64,000 nucleotides of DNA, from positions 310,001-374,000 of the forward strand of contig DASRHP010000006.1 in the NCBI GenBank assembly GCA_035650475.1. Reading direction: 5' to 3'. Positions 1 to 8,294 of this stretch are shown one piece after another. This DNA comes from Candidatus Binataceae bacterium. Its GTDB lineage: Bacteria; Desulfobacterota; Binatia; Binatales; Binataceae. The notes below the pieces were generated by a model. It saw only the letters and a list, made by a program, of their open reading frames with translations. It had not been told where the DNA came from and did no database searches. A program made the translations under genes and the position numbers. Each line of letters opens with the position of its first letter. The stretch's first letter is position 1.

Positions 1-173
1 ATATCACGAGCGCGCCCGTCCGCCCAAACTGCGTGAGTGTGCCGGCTTAGACTCGCGCATTTGGAAGGCTTTGCAACTTGATGCGCGCTGGGGCAGTTTG
101 ATCGGGGGAAAGCTGGACGCCCGGCGGCAAGCACGCCGCCCGCGATCCGCGCGCCCGCAAACGGGAAAGCGCC
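1..173. other. Leader region before the first gene
   Basis: There is no coding region here that I can support. The short open frames have arginine-rich compositions typical of shadow frames in high-GC DNA. I see no convincing promoter, terminator or RNA gene. Confidence 0.5.
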
Positions 174-962
174 GTGGTGGCGCCGGGATCATCGCACAGC
201 GAAAGCTTCGTCGAGCTGGCCGACCTCAGGGTCCATCTGTACAAGGGCGGCGCCGGCGCTCCCCTGCTCGTGCTCCATCACGAGATCGGGACGTCCGGAT
301 GGGTCGCGTTCTACGAGGAGCTGGCGCGCCATTTCACGGTCTACGTCCCCGAGCATCCGGGCTTCGGACGTTCCGAGCGGCCGGCGTGGATGCGCACGGT
401 GCGCGAGATGGCGATCGTCTATCTGTGGCTGCTGCGCGAGATCGGACTTGAGCGCGTGGCGGTCGTGGGGCTCGGTTTCGGCGGATGGGTCGCGGCCGAC
501 ATGGCGATGATGAGCCAGCGGCAGTTCACCCGGATGGTGCTGGTCAATCCGATGGGCATCCAGCCCGAGCGCGGCGAAATCCTCGATCAGTTCGTCATCA
601 ACACCATCGACTATATTCGCGCGGGCTTCGCCGACCAGGCCAAATACCTGATGGTGTTTACCGAGCGGCCGGGAATCGAGCAGCTCGAAGCGTGGGAGAT
701 CAACCGCGAAATGACCACGCGCATCGCGTGGAAGCCGTATATGTTCGAGCAGGCGATGCCGCATCTGGCGCGAGCGATCGCGACGCCCACGCTGATCCTG
801 CACAGCCGGCACAACCGTATCGTGCCGGCCAACTGCGCCGAGCGCTACGCCGCCGCGATCGCGGGCGCGCGGCTGCGGATGCTCGAAGGCTGCGGCCACT
901 TCGCAGAGCTGGAAAAGCCCGAGGAACTGGCCAACCTCATATACGACTTTGTAAGCGGCTAG
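174..962 (+). CDS. Alpha/beta-hydrolase-fold protein lacking the serine nucleophile
   Basis: This 262-residue protein has the alpha/beta-hydrolase layout: an HEIG oxyanion-type loop near residue 36, an HPGFGRS segment at 61-67, a nucleophile elbow at 99-103 and a C-terminal GCGHF histidine (His242). The elbow reads G-L-G-F-G, so the usual serine of G-x-S-x-G is Gly101 (codon GGT at 474-476). The usual acid position, in the HSRHN segment, also appears to be Asn. The fold is clear from family knowledge. Classical serine hydrolysis looks impossible, so it may be a non-hydrolytic member or a lyase-like variant. The start is GTG at 174 and no strong Shine-Dalgarno is visible. An LLM oxidoreductase follows 67 bp downstream on the same strand, suggesting a shared catabolic operon. 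Confidence 0.8.
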   Translation: MVAPGSSHSESFVELADLRVHLYKGGAGAPLLVLHHEIGTSGWVAFYEELARHFTVYVPEHPGFGRSERPAWMRTVREMAIVYLWLLREIGLERVAVVGLGFGGWVAADMAMMSQRQFTRMVLVNPMGIQPERGEILDQFVINTIDYIRAGFADQAKYLMVFTERPGIEQLEAWEINREMTTRIAWKPYMFEQAMPHLARAIATPTLILHSRHNRIVPANCAERYAAAIAGARLRMLEGCGHFAELEKPEELANLIYDFVSG

Positions 963-1029
963 CGGCAGTGACCTGGGCGCGGCCGGATAGCGCGATGCCC
1001 GTTGGCAGCCGCAGGGGAGGGCAACGACG

Positions 1030-2277
1030 ATGCATCTGATGTATTTTACGGAGCAGCCGATGTCGGCCTACCCGCAGGAGGAGGGCGAGAAGTTCGGCTA
1101 CACCGCGCTCATCTTTCCCAACAAGTTCTTCGATCCCGAAACAGGCAGCAGGCTCTACAACGAGCGCATCGTCGAGTACCAGCTCGCCGAGGAGTCCGGA
1201 TTCGACGGCATCATGCTCAACGAGCATCACAACGCGCCGTTCTGCATGCAGGCCAAGTGCAACATCATGGCTTCGATCCTCGCCGCGCTGACCCGGCGCG
1301 TGAAGCTGGTGCTGCTCGGCAACCCGCTGCCGATCGCCGACAACCCGGTGCGCCTGGCCGAGGAGCTCGCGATGATCGACATGATCTCGCGCGGTCGGCT
1401 GGTCTCGGGCTTCGTGCGCGGCGGAGGCGTCGAGTCGCTCGCGACCAATACCAACCCGGCCTACAATCGCGAGCGCTTCGAGGAGGCCCACGACCTCATC
1501 ATCAAAACCTGGACCGTGCCCGGGCCGTTTCGATGGGAGGGCAACCACTATCAGTTCCGGGTGGTCAATCCGTGGGCGCTGCCGCTTCAGAAGCCTCATC
1601 CGCGCGTTTGGATCCCGGGTGTCTCCAGTCGCGAAACGATCGTGTGGGCGGCCGAGCATCGTTACCCCTATCTCGCGCTCAACACCTCGATCGAGGACAG
1701 CAAGAAGATCTGGGCGCTGTACGACGAGACCGCGCTGCGCGCGGGCTACGAGCCGGGGCCGGAAAACCGCGGTTATCTTATCCGATGCCATGTCGCCGAG
1801 ACCGAGGAGAAGGCGCTGCGCAACGCGCGCGAGTTCATGTGGATGCAGGGCGAGTTCACCGGCCTGCTCGATCCGATCTGGTCGGCGCCCTCGGGCTACC
1901 TCGGGCCGTGGGCGCGCAAGGGGCTCGCCGAGTCGCGCGCGGGACTCAGGCGCAAGCCGGGGGGCGGCGGACCGTCGTTCGAAAAGCAGCTTGAAATGAT
2001 GCTCATCATCGCGGGTACGCCCGCGCAGGTGGTGTCGAAGCTGCGTGTCATTCTGGAGGAGACGCGCCCGTCGATCCTCGCGCTGTGGGGCAACGACGGC
2101 CGGGTCAGCCACGAGGATTCGAAAAGCTGCATCCGCCTGATGGGCGCCGAGGTGCTGCCGCGCCTGCGCGAGATCGGCAAGCGCTTGGAGCTCTTCAGCC
2201 CCTTCGAGCTCGACACGCCGGTTAGTCTCCAGTTCACGCCCGGCGGGCAGCCGGCTCAGGCCCCGGCGCCGGCCTAA
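1030..2277 (+). CDS. LLM-class flavin-dependent oxidoreductase
   Basis: This 415-residue protein belongs to the bacterial luciferase-like (LLM) superfamily, cytosolic TIM-barrel enzymes that use reduced FMN or F420. Recognisable parts are the early strand with GFDGIMLNEHH (about residues 57-67), the GRLVSGFVRG segment typical of strand 4, and the C-terminal block where the protein selects its partner. At 415 residues it is longer than the usual 320-380. It starts at ATG 1030 behind GGGAGGG. It lies between two hydrolases, which suggests oxygenation of a cyclic ketone or similar substrate, but the substrate cannot be read from sequence. It is the first of four LLM proteins in the window. Confidence 0.88.
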   Translation: MHLMYFTEQPMSAYPQEEGEKFGYTALIFPNKFFDPETGSRLYNERIVEYQLAEESGFDGIMLNEHHNAPFCMQAKCNIMASILAALTRRVKLVLLGNPLPIADNPVRLAEELAMIDMISRGRLVSGFVRGGGVESLATNTNPAYNRERFEEAHDLIIKTWTVPGPFRWEGNHYQFRVVNPWALPLQKPHPRVWIPGVSSRETIVWAAEHRYPYLALNTSIEDSKKIWALYDETALRAGYEPGPENRGYLIRCHVAETEEKALRNAREFMWMQGEFTGLLDPIWSAPSGYLGPWARKGLAESRAGLRRKPGGGGPSFEKQLEMMLIIAGTPAQVVSKLRVILEETRPSILALWGNDGRVSHEDSKSCIRLMGAEVLPRLREIGKRLELFSPFELDTPVSLQFTPGGQPAQAPAPA

Positions 2278-2382
2278 GCGGCGCGCCAATCGATTGCGGC
2301 GCGGCGGCGGGCGGTGCGATAAAGGGCAAGGCGTCGCGGTAAAGCGCGACAATCGCTTCAACCCCTGACCGAGGAGAAGACG

Positions 2383-3276
2383 ATGGCAACCGAAGCTGAA
2401 ATCCTCGCCCGCGTCAAAACCGGCGCGTCGCAGCCCGCCCGCAGTATCGAGGAGCTGCGCTCCTGGATCGAAAAAAACTCGCGCGCGATCAACGCGGCGC
2501 CGCCCGAGATCGGCGCGATGCATGACGACCTCGCTCTGCGCGCGGGACTCACCGCGGACATCGCGGTGCCCAAGGGCGACGGCCCCTTCCCGATCATGAT
2601 CTACCTTCACGGCGGCGGATGGGTCGGCGGTTCGAGCAAGAGCCACCGCAAGCTCGGGATGCAGTTCGCGGAGGCGGGGTTCCTCACGGTCAACCTCAAC
2701 TATCGACTCGCCCCCGAACATCCGTTTCCCGCGGGCTTGGACGATTGCCTGTTCGCGTGCGGATGGGCGGCGGAAAACGCGCGCCGCTTCGGCGGCGATC
2801 CGTCGCGGATGGCGATCGGCGGCGATTCGGCGGGCGGCAACCTCGCAGCGGCGACGGTCGTCGCGCTCGACGAAGAGCGCAGCCCGCTTAAGATGCGCGC
2901 GGCGGCGCTGATCTACGGGCTTTACGATGTGCCGGCGGTGCTCGAGCGCGAGCGCGACAAGCGCGTGATGGGGCTCGAGCTGATGGCACGCGCATACGTG
3001 CCCAACGACTTTCCCGCCGGACTTCGCGCGCAGCGGGTGAGCCCGCTGGGCGCGATCCGGCCGGGCCTGATGCCGCCGAGCTTCGTCCTTTGCGGCGCCG
3101 ACGATCCGCTGCTGCCGGAATCGTGCGCGATGGCCGAAGCGCTCAAGCGTGCAGGCACGCCGCACGAACTCGCGGTGGTAGACGACATGCCGCACGGCTT
3201 CGTCCAGGTCTGGATGCTGTCGGCGGCGGGCGCCGCGCTGGAGCGGATGTTCGCTTTCCTGCGCCGTCACGTTTGA
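2383..3276 (+). CDS. Alpha/beta hydrolase, hormone-sensitive lipase (HSL) family
   Basis: This 297-residue cytosolic esterase/lipase has the family IV signatures: the HGGG oxyanion motif at 76-79 and the nucleophile elbow GDSAGG with Ser149. The likely acid is in CGADDPLLPES, and the histidine is in MPHGF near the C terminus. Unlike the first hydrolase of the window, all catalytic residues are present. A GGAG ribosome-binding site precedes ATG 2383. The family hydrolyses short-chain esters, and lactone or ester products of the neighbouring LLM enzymes would be plausible substrates, which is inference. The gene is co-directional with the flanking catabolic genes. Confidence 0.9.
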   Translation: MATEAEILARVKTGASQPARSIEELRSWIEKNSRAINAAPPEIGAMHDDLALRAGLTADIAVPKGDGPFPIMIYLHGGGWVGGSSKSHRKLGMQFAEAGFLTVNLNYRLAPEHPFPAGLDDCLFACGWAAENARRFGGDPSRMAIGGDSAGGNLAAATVVALDEERSPLKMRAAALIYGLYDVPAVLERERDKRVMGLELMARAYVPNDFPAGLRAQRVSPLGAIRPGLMPPSFVLCGADDPLLPESCAMAEALKRAGTPHELAVVDDMPHGFVQVWMLSAAGAALERMFAFLRRHV

Positions 3277-3377
3277 GGCGTCTCCGAATCAGCGGGAATG
3301 CGGCGCTTGCCGGGCACGGCGCGACCCGGATAGAAGAAAGCTGACGCCCTTACTTCGCCCGAGGGAGGGACACCCCC

Positions 3378-5051
3378 ATGACGTACGATCTCGTAATCAA
3401 GAACGGCACCGTGGTTGACGGCACTGGCGCGCCGCGCTTTCGCGCCGACGTTGCGGTCAAGGACGGCAAAATCGCTGAAATCGGCAAGCTCAGCGGCGGC
3501 GGGCGCACCATCGACGCCAGCGACCTGATCGTCGCGCCCGGCTTCGTCGATCCGCACACCCATTACGACGCGCAGATCTGCTGGGACCCCCTTCTCACCT
3601 GCACCTCGTGGCACGGTGTGACCTCGGTCGTGATGGGCAACTGCGGGGTGGGAATCGCGCCGTGCAAGCCGGAAGTCCACGAGGTCGCGGCATGGGATCT
3701 GGTCAACGTCGAGGCGATCCCGTTCGACGCGCTCAGCAAGGGCATCACCTGGGACTGGATCAGCTTTCCGGAATTCATGGACGCGGCTGAACGGCGTGGG
3801 GTGGGAATCAACGTCGGCTTTCTCGCCCCCCTGACCCCGTTTCGGCATTTCGTGATGGGGACGGAATCGATGGAGCGCGCGGCGGCACCCAACGAGATCC
3901 AGCGTATTGCGGCGCTCCTGCACGAGGCGATGACGGCGGGCGCGATGGGCTTTTCAACTACGCGGCTCGCCCAGCATATTGGCTTTCGTGGCCAGCCGCT
4001 GGCCTGCCGCCTCGCCGACCGCGACGAGCTTAAGGCCTACGCCAACGTGCTTAAGGAGCTCGGCAAGGGCGCGATCGAAATCGCGCTCACGCGGCGCGCC
4101 GGTCAGGTGCTCGACGACGAGTACGAAATGCTCGAGTTCCTGCTCGACGAGAGCGCGCGACCGGTGACGTGGCTTGCGATGGCGAGCCGGCCGGACAAGC
4201 CCGAGCGTGCGGCCGAGACGCTGGAGCGGCTTGCGCCGCTCATCCGGCGCGGCGGCGTGCCGCAGGTCCTGTGCAAGCCGTTCGTGGTCCAGATGGACCT
4301 GCGCAACCCATTCAGCTTCGCCGACATGGAGGCGTGGAACCACGTCTTCAACCAGCCGCCTGACGAGCAGAAACGGATCTACGCCGACCCGGCCTTCCGC
4401 GAGGCGTTCCGCGACGAGCTCAAGCGGCCGCATCTGTTCACCGGCAAGTGGCATCGGGTCGAAGTTCTCGAGGTCGCCAATCCGGCGCTCAAGCCGTTCG
4501 AACGCAAGACGGTCGGCGAAATCGCCGAGATACGCCGCGCCGATCCGCTGGATACTTTCCTTGACCTTGCGATCGAGGACGACCTCAATATCCAGTACAC
4601 AATGGCGCAGTATCATGAAGAGGGAATCGGCCGCCTGATCGGCGATCCGCGCACGATGATCGGGTTGTCTGACGGCGGCGCCCACGTCGATATGTTGTGC
4701 GACGCCGGCTACTGCACCTATCTGCTGGGCAAATGGGTGCGCGAGCGCCACGCGCTGACGCTGGAGCACGCGGTCAAGCGGATCACGTCCGAGCCCGCCG
4801 ACTTCTTCGGCATTCGCGGACGCGGGCGACTGAAGGCCGGACTGGCCGCCGATTTCGCGATCTTCGACTACAGCACGGTCGGCTCCGCCAAGCGGGCGCG
4901 GATGCAGCACGACTTGCCGGGCGGCGGGCGGCGGCTGGTGATGCCGGCCGAGGGGATCGAGTACACCATCGTTAACGGCGAGGTGCTCTACGAGCACGGC
5001 AGGCCATCCGGCGCGATGCCGGGGCGGGTCCTGCGCTCGGGCCAGTGCTGA
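3378..5051 (+). CDS. Amidohydrolase, N-acyl-D-amino-acid deacylase family
   Basis: This 557-residue zinc amidohydrolase opens with the beta-sandwich half LVIKNGTVVDGTG and then the metal motif HTHYDAQ (His60, His62, Asp64). A cysteine in GNCGVG follows, a usual ligand in D-aminoacylases. The LSDGGAHVDM segment supplies the catalytic aspartate. The C-terminal TIVNGEVLYEHGRPSGAMPGRVLR closes the beta-sandwich, as in complete family members. It starts at ATG 3378 after GAGGGAGGG. Family members cleave N-acyl-D-amino acids or related cyclic amides, and the exact substrate is unknown. It ends the first co-directional run and is followed by a palindromic hairpin. Confidence 0.9.
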   Translation: MTYDLVIKNGTVVDGTGAPRFRADVAVKDGKIAEIGKLSGGGRTIDASDLIVAPGFVDPHTHYDAQICWDPLLTCTSWHGVTSVVMGNCGVGIAPCKPEVHEVAAWDLVNVEAIPFDALSKGITWDWISFPEFMDAAERRGVGINVGFLAPLTPFRHFVMGTESMERAAAPNEIQRIAALLHEAMTAGAMGFSTTRLAQHIGFRGQPLACRLADRDELKAYANVLKELGKGAIEIALTRRAGQVLDDEYEMLEFLLDESARPVTWLAMASRPDKPERAAETLERLAPLIRRGGVPQVLCKPFVVQMDLRNPFSFADMEAWNHVFNQPPDEQKRIYADPAFREAFRDELKRPHLFTGKWHRVEVLEVANPALKPFERKTVGEIAEIRRADPLDTFLDLAIEDDLNIQYTMAQYHEEGIGRLIGDPRTMIGLSDGGAHVDMLCDAGYCTYLLGKWVRERHALTLEHAVKRITSEPADFFGIRGRGRLKAGLAADFAIFDYSTVGSAKRARMQHDLPGGGRRLVMPAEGIEYTIVNGEVLYEHGRPSGAMPGRVLRSGQC

Positions 5052-5076
5052 GCGCAGCCTGAACGATTTGCCTGAA

Positions 5077-5100
5077 CCCTCCCCCAGTTCTGGGGGAGGG
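5077..5100. terminator. Perfect 11-bp hairpin, possible terminator or dispersed palindrome
   Basis: CCCTCCCCCAG and its exact reverse complement flank a TT loop, 26 nt after the amidohydrolase stop and between convergent genes. There is no T-run, so it is not a classical rho-independent terminator. The wording resembles GC-rich palindromes that are dispersed in many genomes. Confidence 0.5.
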
Positions 5101-5230
5101 CCTGGATGAGGGACCTTCGGCGGTGCTCAGTGTCCGCGAGAATCGCCGTCCTTGTACGCACTCGCTTCCGCCGAAGCTCTACTCAGTTGCACATTCACCC
5201 GGCGTGCGCCGGCGAGACTGAAAGCCGCCT

Positions 5231-5986
5231 TCAGCTCACGGTCCAGCCGGCATCGATCACGAACGGTGCGCCGGTGGCGAACGACGCGTCGTCGCTGGCC
5301 AGGAACAGCGCGACTTTGGCGATCTCTTCCGCCTGGCCCATCCGTCCGAACACCGACACCCGCTTGAGCGCGCCTGGTTTGGGCTCCTCGCCATGGCGGA
5401 TGCGCTGCGCCATCGGGGTTTCGATCGCACCCGGGCAGATGCAATTGACCCGGATGTTGTAGCGGCCGTACTCGAACGCCGCCACCCGAGTCAGTGCGAT
5501 CACTCCCGCCTTGGCCGCGCAGTACGCCGCGCCGCCGCGAATCGCGACCATTCCGGCGATCGACGCCTGGTTGATAATCGACCCCCCGCCGAGCTTGACC
5601 ATGTGCGGCAGCACGTACTTCATCCCGAGGAAGACGCCGCGCAGGTTGATCGCGATCACCTTGTCGAAGGCGCCCTCGCTCATTTGCGCCATGAAATCCG
5701 ACTCACCCTCGATGCCGGCGTTGTTGTAGAGCACGTTGGGCGGGCCGAGGCGCTCGACCGTCGCCGCCACCATCCGCTGCACGTCCTCAGACTTCGCGAC
5801 GTCGGCGCCGATTGCGGTCGCCTCGCCGCCGCGCTCGCGGATCTCGCGCGCGGTCGCCTCGACCGCGGCCTCGCTGATGTCGGCGGCGGCGACTTTGGCC
5901 CCTTCGCTCGCGAACAGCAGCGCGGTCGCCTTGCCCATTCCCGACGCCGCCCCGGTTATGAGCGCCACCTTGCCCTCGAGTTTCAT
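5231..5986 (-). CDS. SDR-family NAD(P)-dependent oxidoreductase
   Basis: This 251-residue classical short-chain dehydrogenase/reductase has the cofactor motif TGAASGMG at 11-18, NNAG at 88-91, and the catalytic Ser142, Tyr155 and Lys159 in YCAAK. The PGAIETPM loop follows. I chose ATG 5986 because AGGAGG sits just upstream and the reading begins with the typical MKLEGKVALITG; the open frame continues upstream only as low-complexity sequence. The family oxidises or reduces alcohols and ketones. In this context a role in catabolism of an alicyclic substrate is likely but not proven. It is divergent from the proline-rich secreted protein. Confidence 0.92.
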   Translation of the reverse strand: MKLEGKVALITGAASGMGKATALLFASEGAKVAAADISEAAVEATAREIRERGGEATAIGADVAKSEDVQRMVAATVERLGPPNVLYNNAGIEGESDFMAQMSEGAFDKVIAINLRGVFLGMKYVLPHMVKLGGGSIINQASIAGMVAIRGGAAYCAAKAGVIALTRVAAFEYGRYNIRVNCICPGAIETPMAQRIRHGEEPKPGALKRVSVFGRMGQAEEIAKVALFLASDDASFATGAPFVIDAGWTVS

Positions 5987-6135
5987 CGTGTGGTTCCTCC
6001 TCGCAATCGCGGCCGGTATTAAAACACGGTCCGAGTGTTGCTCGATCTGATCTCTGCAAGCCTCTACCATTGATGATCGAGATTGGGAAAGTCTTGGCGG
6101 CGGTGGCAAAACTGAATGCGCGAGGGGGCGGACGG

Positions 6136-6861
6136 ATGCGCCAGGCGGCCGCCGCGCTCGTTCTTGCGTTTTTGCCGTGTGTGCCGCGCGCAGCGCGTGC
6201 CCAGCAGACGCTGGAGGTCTCGCCGCCCGCGGCCCAGACCCAACCCAACATCCGGATTCGCCCGACCCCCGCGCCGCCGCCCTCGCGCCAGCTCCAGGAA
6301 ATCCCCCAGGCCGCGACTCCCCTGCCCACGCCCTCGCCACCGCCGGCTCCGCTTCCCCCTCCTGCTGCGCCGTCCTCGATGCTCCAGGCGCAGCCGGTGC
6401 TGCCGGCAGAGTTCCGCGGGTGCTGGGAGGGGCAGGTGAACTATCTCGACTCGATCGCGCGCGAGTACGGTGCGCCGAAGACCGGTCCGTGGACGCCGAA
6501 AACGTACCGCATCTGTTACAAGCGCGTTGGCAGTGGGCCGTTCGAGTTGACCTTCAGCCAAGTGGGCGTCGTGCCCAACAGCAAGATCGTCAACCCCACC
6601 GGCAATATGGTGCTGATCTCGACCGACGGGCGCGGCGCGGCGCGGATGAAGGCCAATCTGCATTTCGACGAATACTACGTGGGCCGGCGTTTTCGCGGTC
6701 ACACCTTCGCGGTCGATGAAGAGACGATTCTCGACTGCACGATCCGGAGCGGTGGCGCGATGATGGTGCGCGGGGCGGTGTTCGGCCGGCGCGACGGGGC
6801 GCCCTGGTTCCGCGCAACCTGGCACGCGGTCTTTGAACGGGTCGAAAGCCTGCCCGAGTAG
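6136..6861 (+). CDS. Secreted proline-rich hypothetical protein
   Basis: I do not recognise this 241-residue protein. It begins with a signal peptide (MRQAAAALVLAFLPCVPRAARA, probably cleaved after ARAQ). A low-complexity stretch rich in proline and alanine follows at about residues 30-85, as in wall-spanning or linker segments. The C-terminal domain of about 150 residues begins FRGCWEGQV and has several beta-strand-like repeats and two cysteines, reminiscent of a lipocalin-like barrel. I chose ATG 6136 over the upstream in-frame ATG at 6070 because GAGGGGG precedes it and the signal peptide then starts correctly. Its 3' end lies 5 bp from the convergent CoA-transferase gene. Confidence 0.7.
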   Translation: MRQAAAALVLAFLPCVPRAARAQQTLEVSPPAAQTQPNIRIRPTPAPPPSRQLQEIPQAATPLPTPSPPPAPLPPPAAPSSMLQAQPVLPAEFRGCWEGQVNYLDSIAREYGAPKTGPWTPKTYRICYKRVGSGPFELTFSQVGVVPNSKIVNPTGNMVLISTDGRGAARMKANLHFDEYYVGRRFRGHTFAVDEETILDCTIRSGGAMMVRGAVFGRRDGAPWFRATWHAVFERVESLPE

Positions 6862-6866
6862 GGCGA

Positions 6867-7655
6867 TCAGCGGCGCAGACGGCCGGCGAGATCCACCCGC
6901 GTACGCAACGCATGCAGCTCCTCGGCGGTAGGCGGTTCGGTCTCCGGCAGCGAGGGTGGGATTACCAGTTCGAAGCCGGTGTTCGCGCGCACCGCATCGA
7001 CGCTGACGCCTGGATGCACCGAGCGCAGGCGCATCCGTTTGGTTTCTTCCTCGAAGTCCATCACGCACAGCGGCGTGACGACGTATTTGGGCCCGCCGCC
7101 CGGAAGCCCGCGCTTGCGCCGAGCGTCGGCCCCGCCGTTGCCCCATCCGAAGGCGCTTACATAGTCGCATCGCTCGACCAGCACGCGCGGGCTGTGGTTG
7201 TTGAGCACGATGTAGTAGCGGCCGACGTGGGTGCTGAGCGAGGGCGTGCCGACCGAGCCCGGCCCGCGGAACTTGAGCCGGAGGTGGTCCGGCCCGATAC
7301 CGATCAGGTTGGTATTGCCGAAGCGGTCAACCTGAATGCCGCCGATGAAGAAGACGTGATTGCTCCAGTCCTTGACGCGGTCGAAGCGGTGGCCAGTGTC
7401 GCTGTACGATTCGGCCCATCGCACCACCCGCCGGTCCCATCCGAAGGCCGGCATCGGGATCGTCTCCAGATGGGCGACGTTCATCCGCGCGCCGAGGAAG
7501 ACGAGTTCCATGTTGGGGCCATGAGTGAGATGCGCCAGGCGCACCGCCGCCTCCGCCACCGGCATCGCGACGCCCACGCGCAGCACCTCGCCGTCGCGCA
7601 GGTCGCGCGCCAGGAAGATCGCCATCAGTTCCTGCACGCCGTATTCGTTCGCCAT
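6867..7655 (-). CDS. CoA-transferase beta subunit, IpdB/GctB-like
   Basis: This 262-residue protein belongs to the class I CoA-transferase superfamily, beta-subunit type. The family includes glutaconate CoA-transferase subunit B and the steroid ring-opening hydrolase subunit IpdB. Visible features are HGPNMELVF near the N terminus, the FFIGGIQVDRFGNTNL segment typical of these subunits, and GGGPKYVVTPLCVMDF. I start it at ATG 7655 behind GAGGGTG, 7 bp after the stop of the membrane-protein gene. It probably pairs with the alpha-like subunit at 8295-9173, and both lie in one minus-strand operon with the membrane protein between them. Assignment as a ring-opening hydrolase is inference. Confidence 0.8.
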   Translation of the reverse strand: MANEYGVQELMAIFLARDLRDGEVLRVGVAMPVAEAAVRLAHLTHGPNMELVFLGARMNVAHLETIPMPAFGWDRRVVRWAESYSDTGHRFDRVKDWSNHVFFIGGIQVDRFGNTNLIGIGPDHLRLKFRGPGSVGTPSLSTHVGRYYIVLNNHSPRVLVERCDYVSAFGWGNGGADARRKRGLPGGGPKYVVTPLCVMDFEEETKRMRLRSVHPGVSVDAVRANTGFELVIPPSLPETEPPTAEELHALRTRVDLAGRLRR

Positions 7656-7662
7656 AACACCC

Positions 7663-8283
7663 TCACGCCGTACGCACGCGCGATATCGTTCCGTCGGGCG
7701 CAATCTGCACCCGCGCCATGTAGCGCTCGGGAAAGCGCTTGCTGAACGCGAAGCCGAAGATCAGCAGCGCCGTCGGGATCAGAAAGCCCGGCACCAGTTT
7801 GCCGAAATTGCCGCCGAGCGCCGCGCCGATCGCGGCGAAGCCGACGTTGACGGTGAACAGGCCGGCCCAGAAGAAGGCCAGGATCCAGTTGATCCGATGG
7901 AACAGTGGATTGTCCCAGAACTCAGGCGGCGACTGCTCGCGCGCGTAGGCCAGTGTGAACGGCCTGCCGAGTGCGATCGAGCCCCACGCGGCAAGCGCGA
8001 AGAACGACCAGATCACGACGACGTGGTAGATCGAAAACGCCGCCGAGCGCAGCCCAACCTTCACGATCGCCGCCGCCACGAAGTAGGCGAGTGTCGTCCA
8101 GTCCATCAGCTTGACCGTCGTGCGACGGGCCAGCGTCGCCAGATAGATCAGGCACAGAAACGCGCCGCCGATCGTCGCCGCCGCCCAGTGGTTGCCGCCC
8201 GCCGCCACGCCGTAGAGCACCCACGGCGCCAGCGCGAGCGCGAACAGGAGCCATCCGTTCGTCGATTTTTGCGCTTCCGCCAC
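7663..8283 (-). CDS. Polytopic membrane protein between CoA-transferase subunits
   Basis: This 206-residue protein has about five hydrophobic segments (for example WLLFALALAPWVLYGVAA, AATIGGAFLCLIYLATLA, IWSFFALAAWGSIAL, INWILAFFWAGLFTVNVGFA and LVPGFLIPTALLIFGFAF) and a short basic C-terminal tail. I do not recognise a specific family; it is loosely reminiscent of septation-protein-A-like membrane proteins. I start it at GTG 8283 behind GAGGAGG, which overlaps the last codons of the upstream alpha-subunit gene. Coordinates show tight translational packing with both CoA-transferase genes, so a role in the same pathway, perhaps substrate entry, is a guess from context only. Confidence 0.72.
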   Translation of the reverse strand: MAEAQKSTNGWLLFALALAPWVLYGVAAGGNHWAAATIGGAFLCLIYLATLARRTTVKLMDWTTLAYFVAAAIVKVGLRSAAFSIYHVVVIWSFFALAAWGSIALGRPFTLAYAREQSPPEFWDNPLFHRINWILAFFWAGLFTVNVGFAAIGAALGGNFGKLVPGFLIPTALLIFGFAFSKRFPERYMARVQIAPDGTISRVRTA

Positions 8284-8294
8284 GCGCGACCTCC

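Noticed and set aside
937..3270. Long minus-strand open frame of 777 codons
   Set aside because: It is antisense to three well-supported plus-strand genes and has the arginine/histidine-rich makeup of a high-GC shadow frame.
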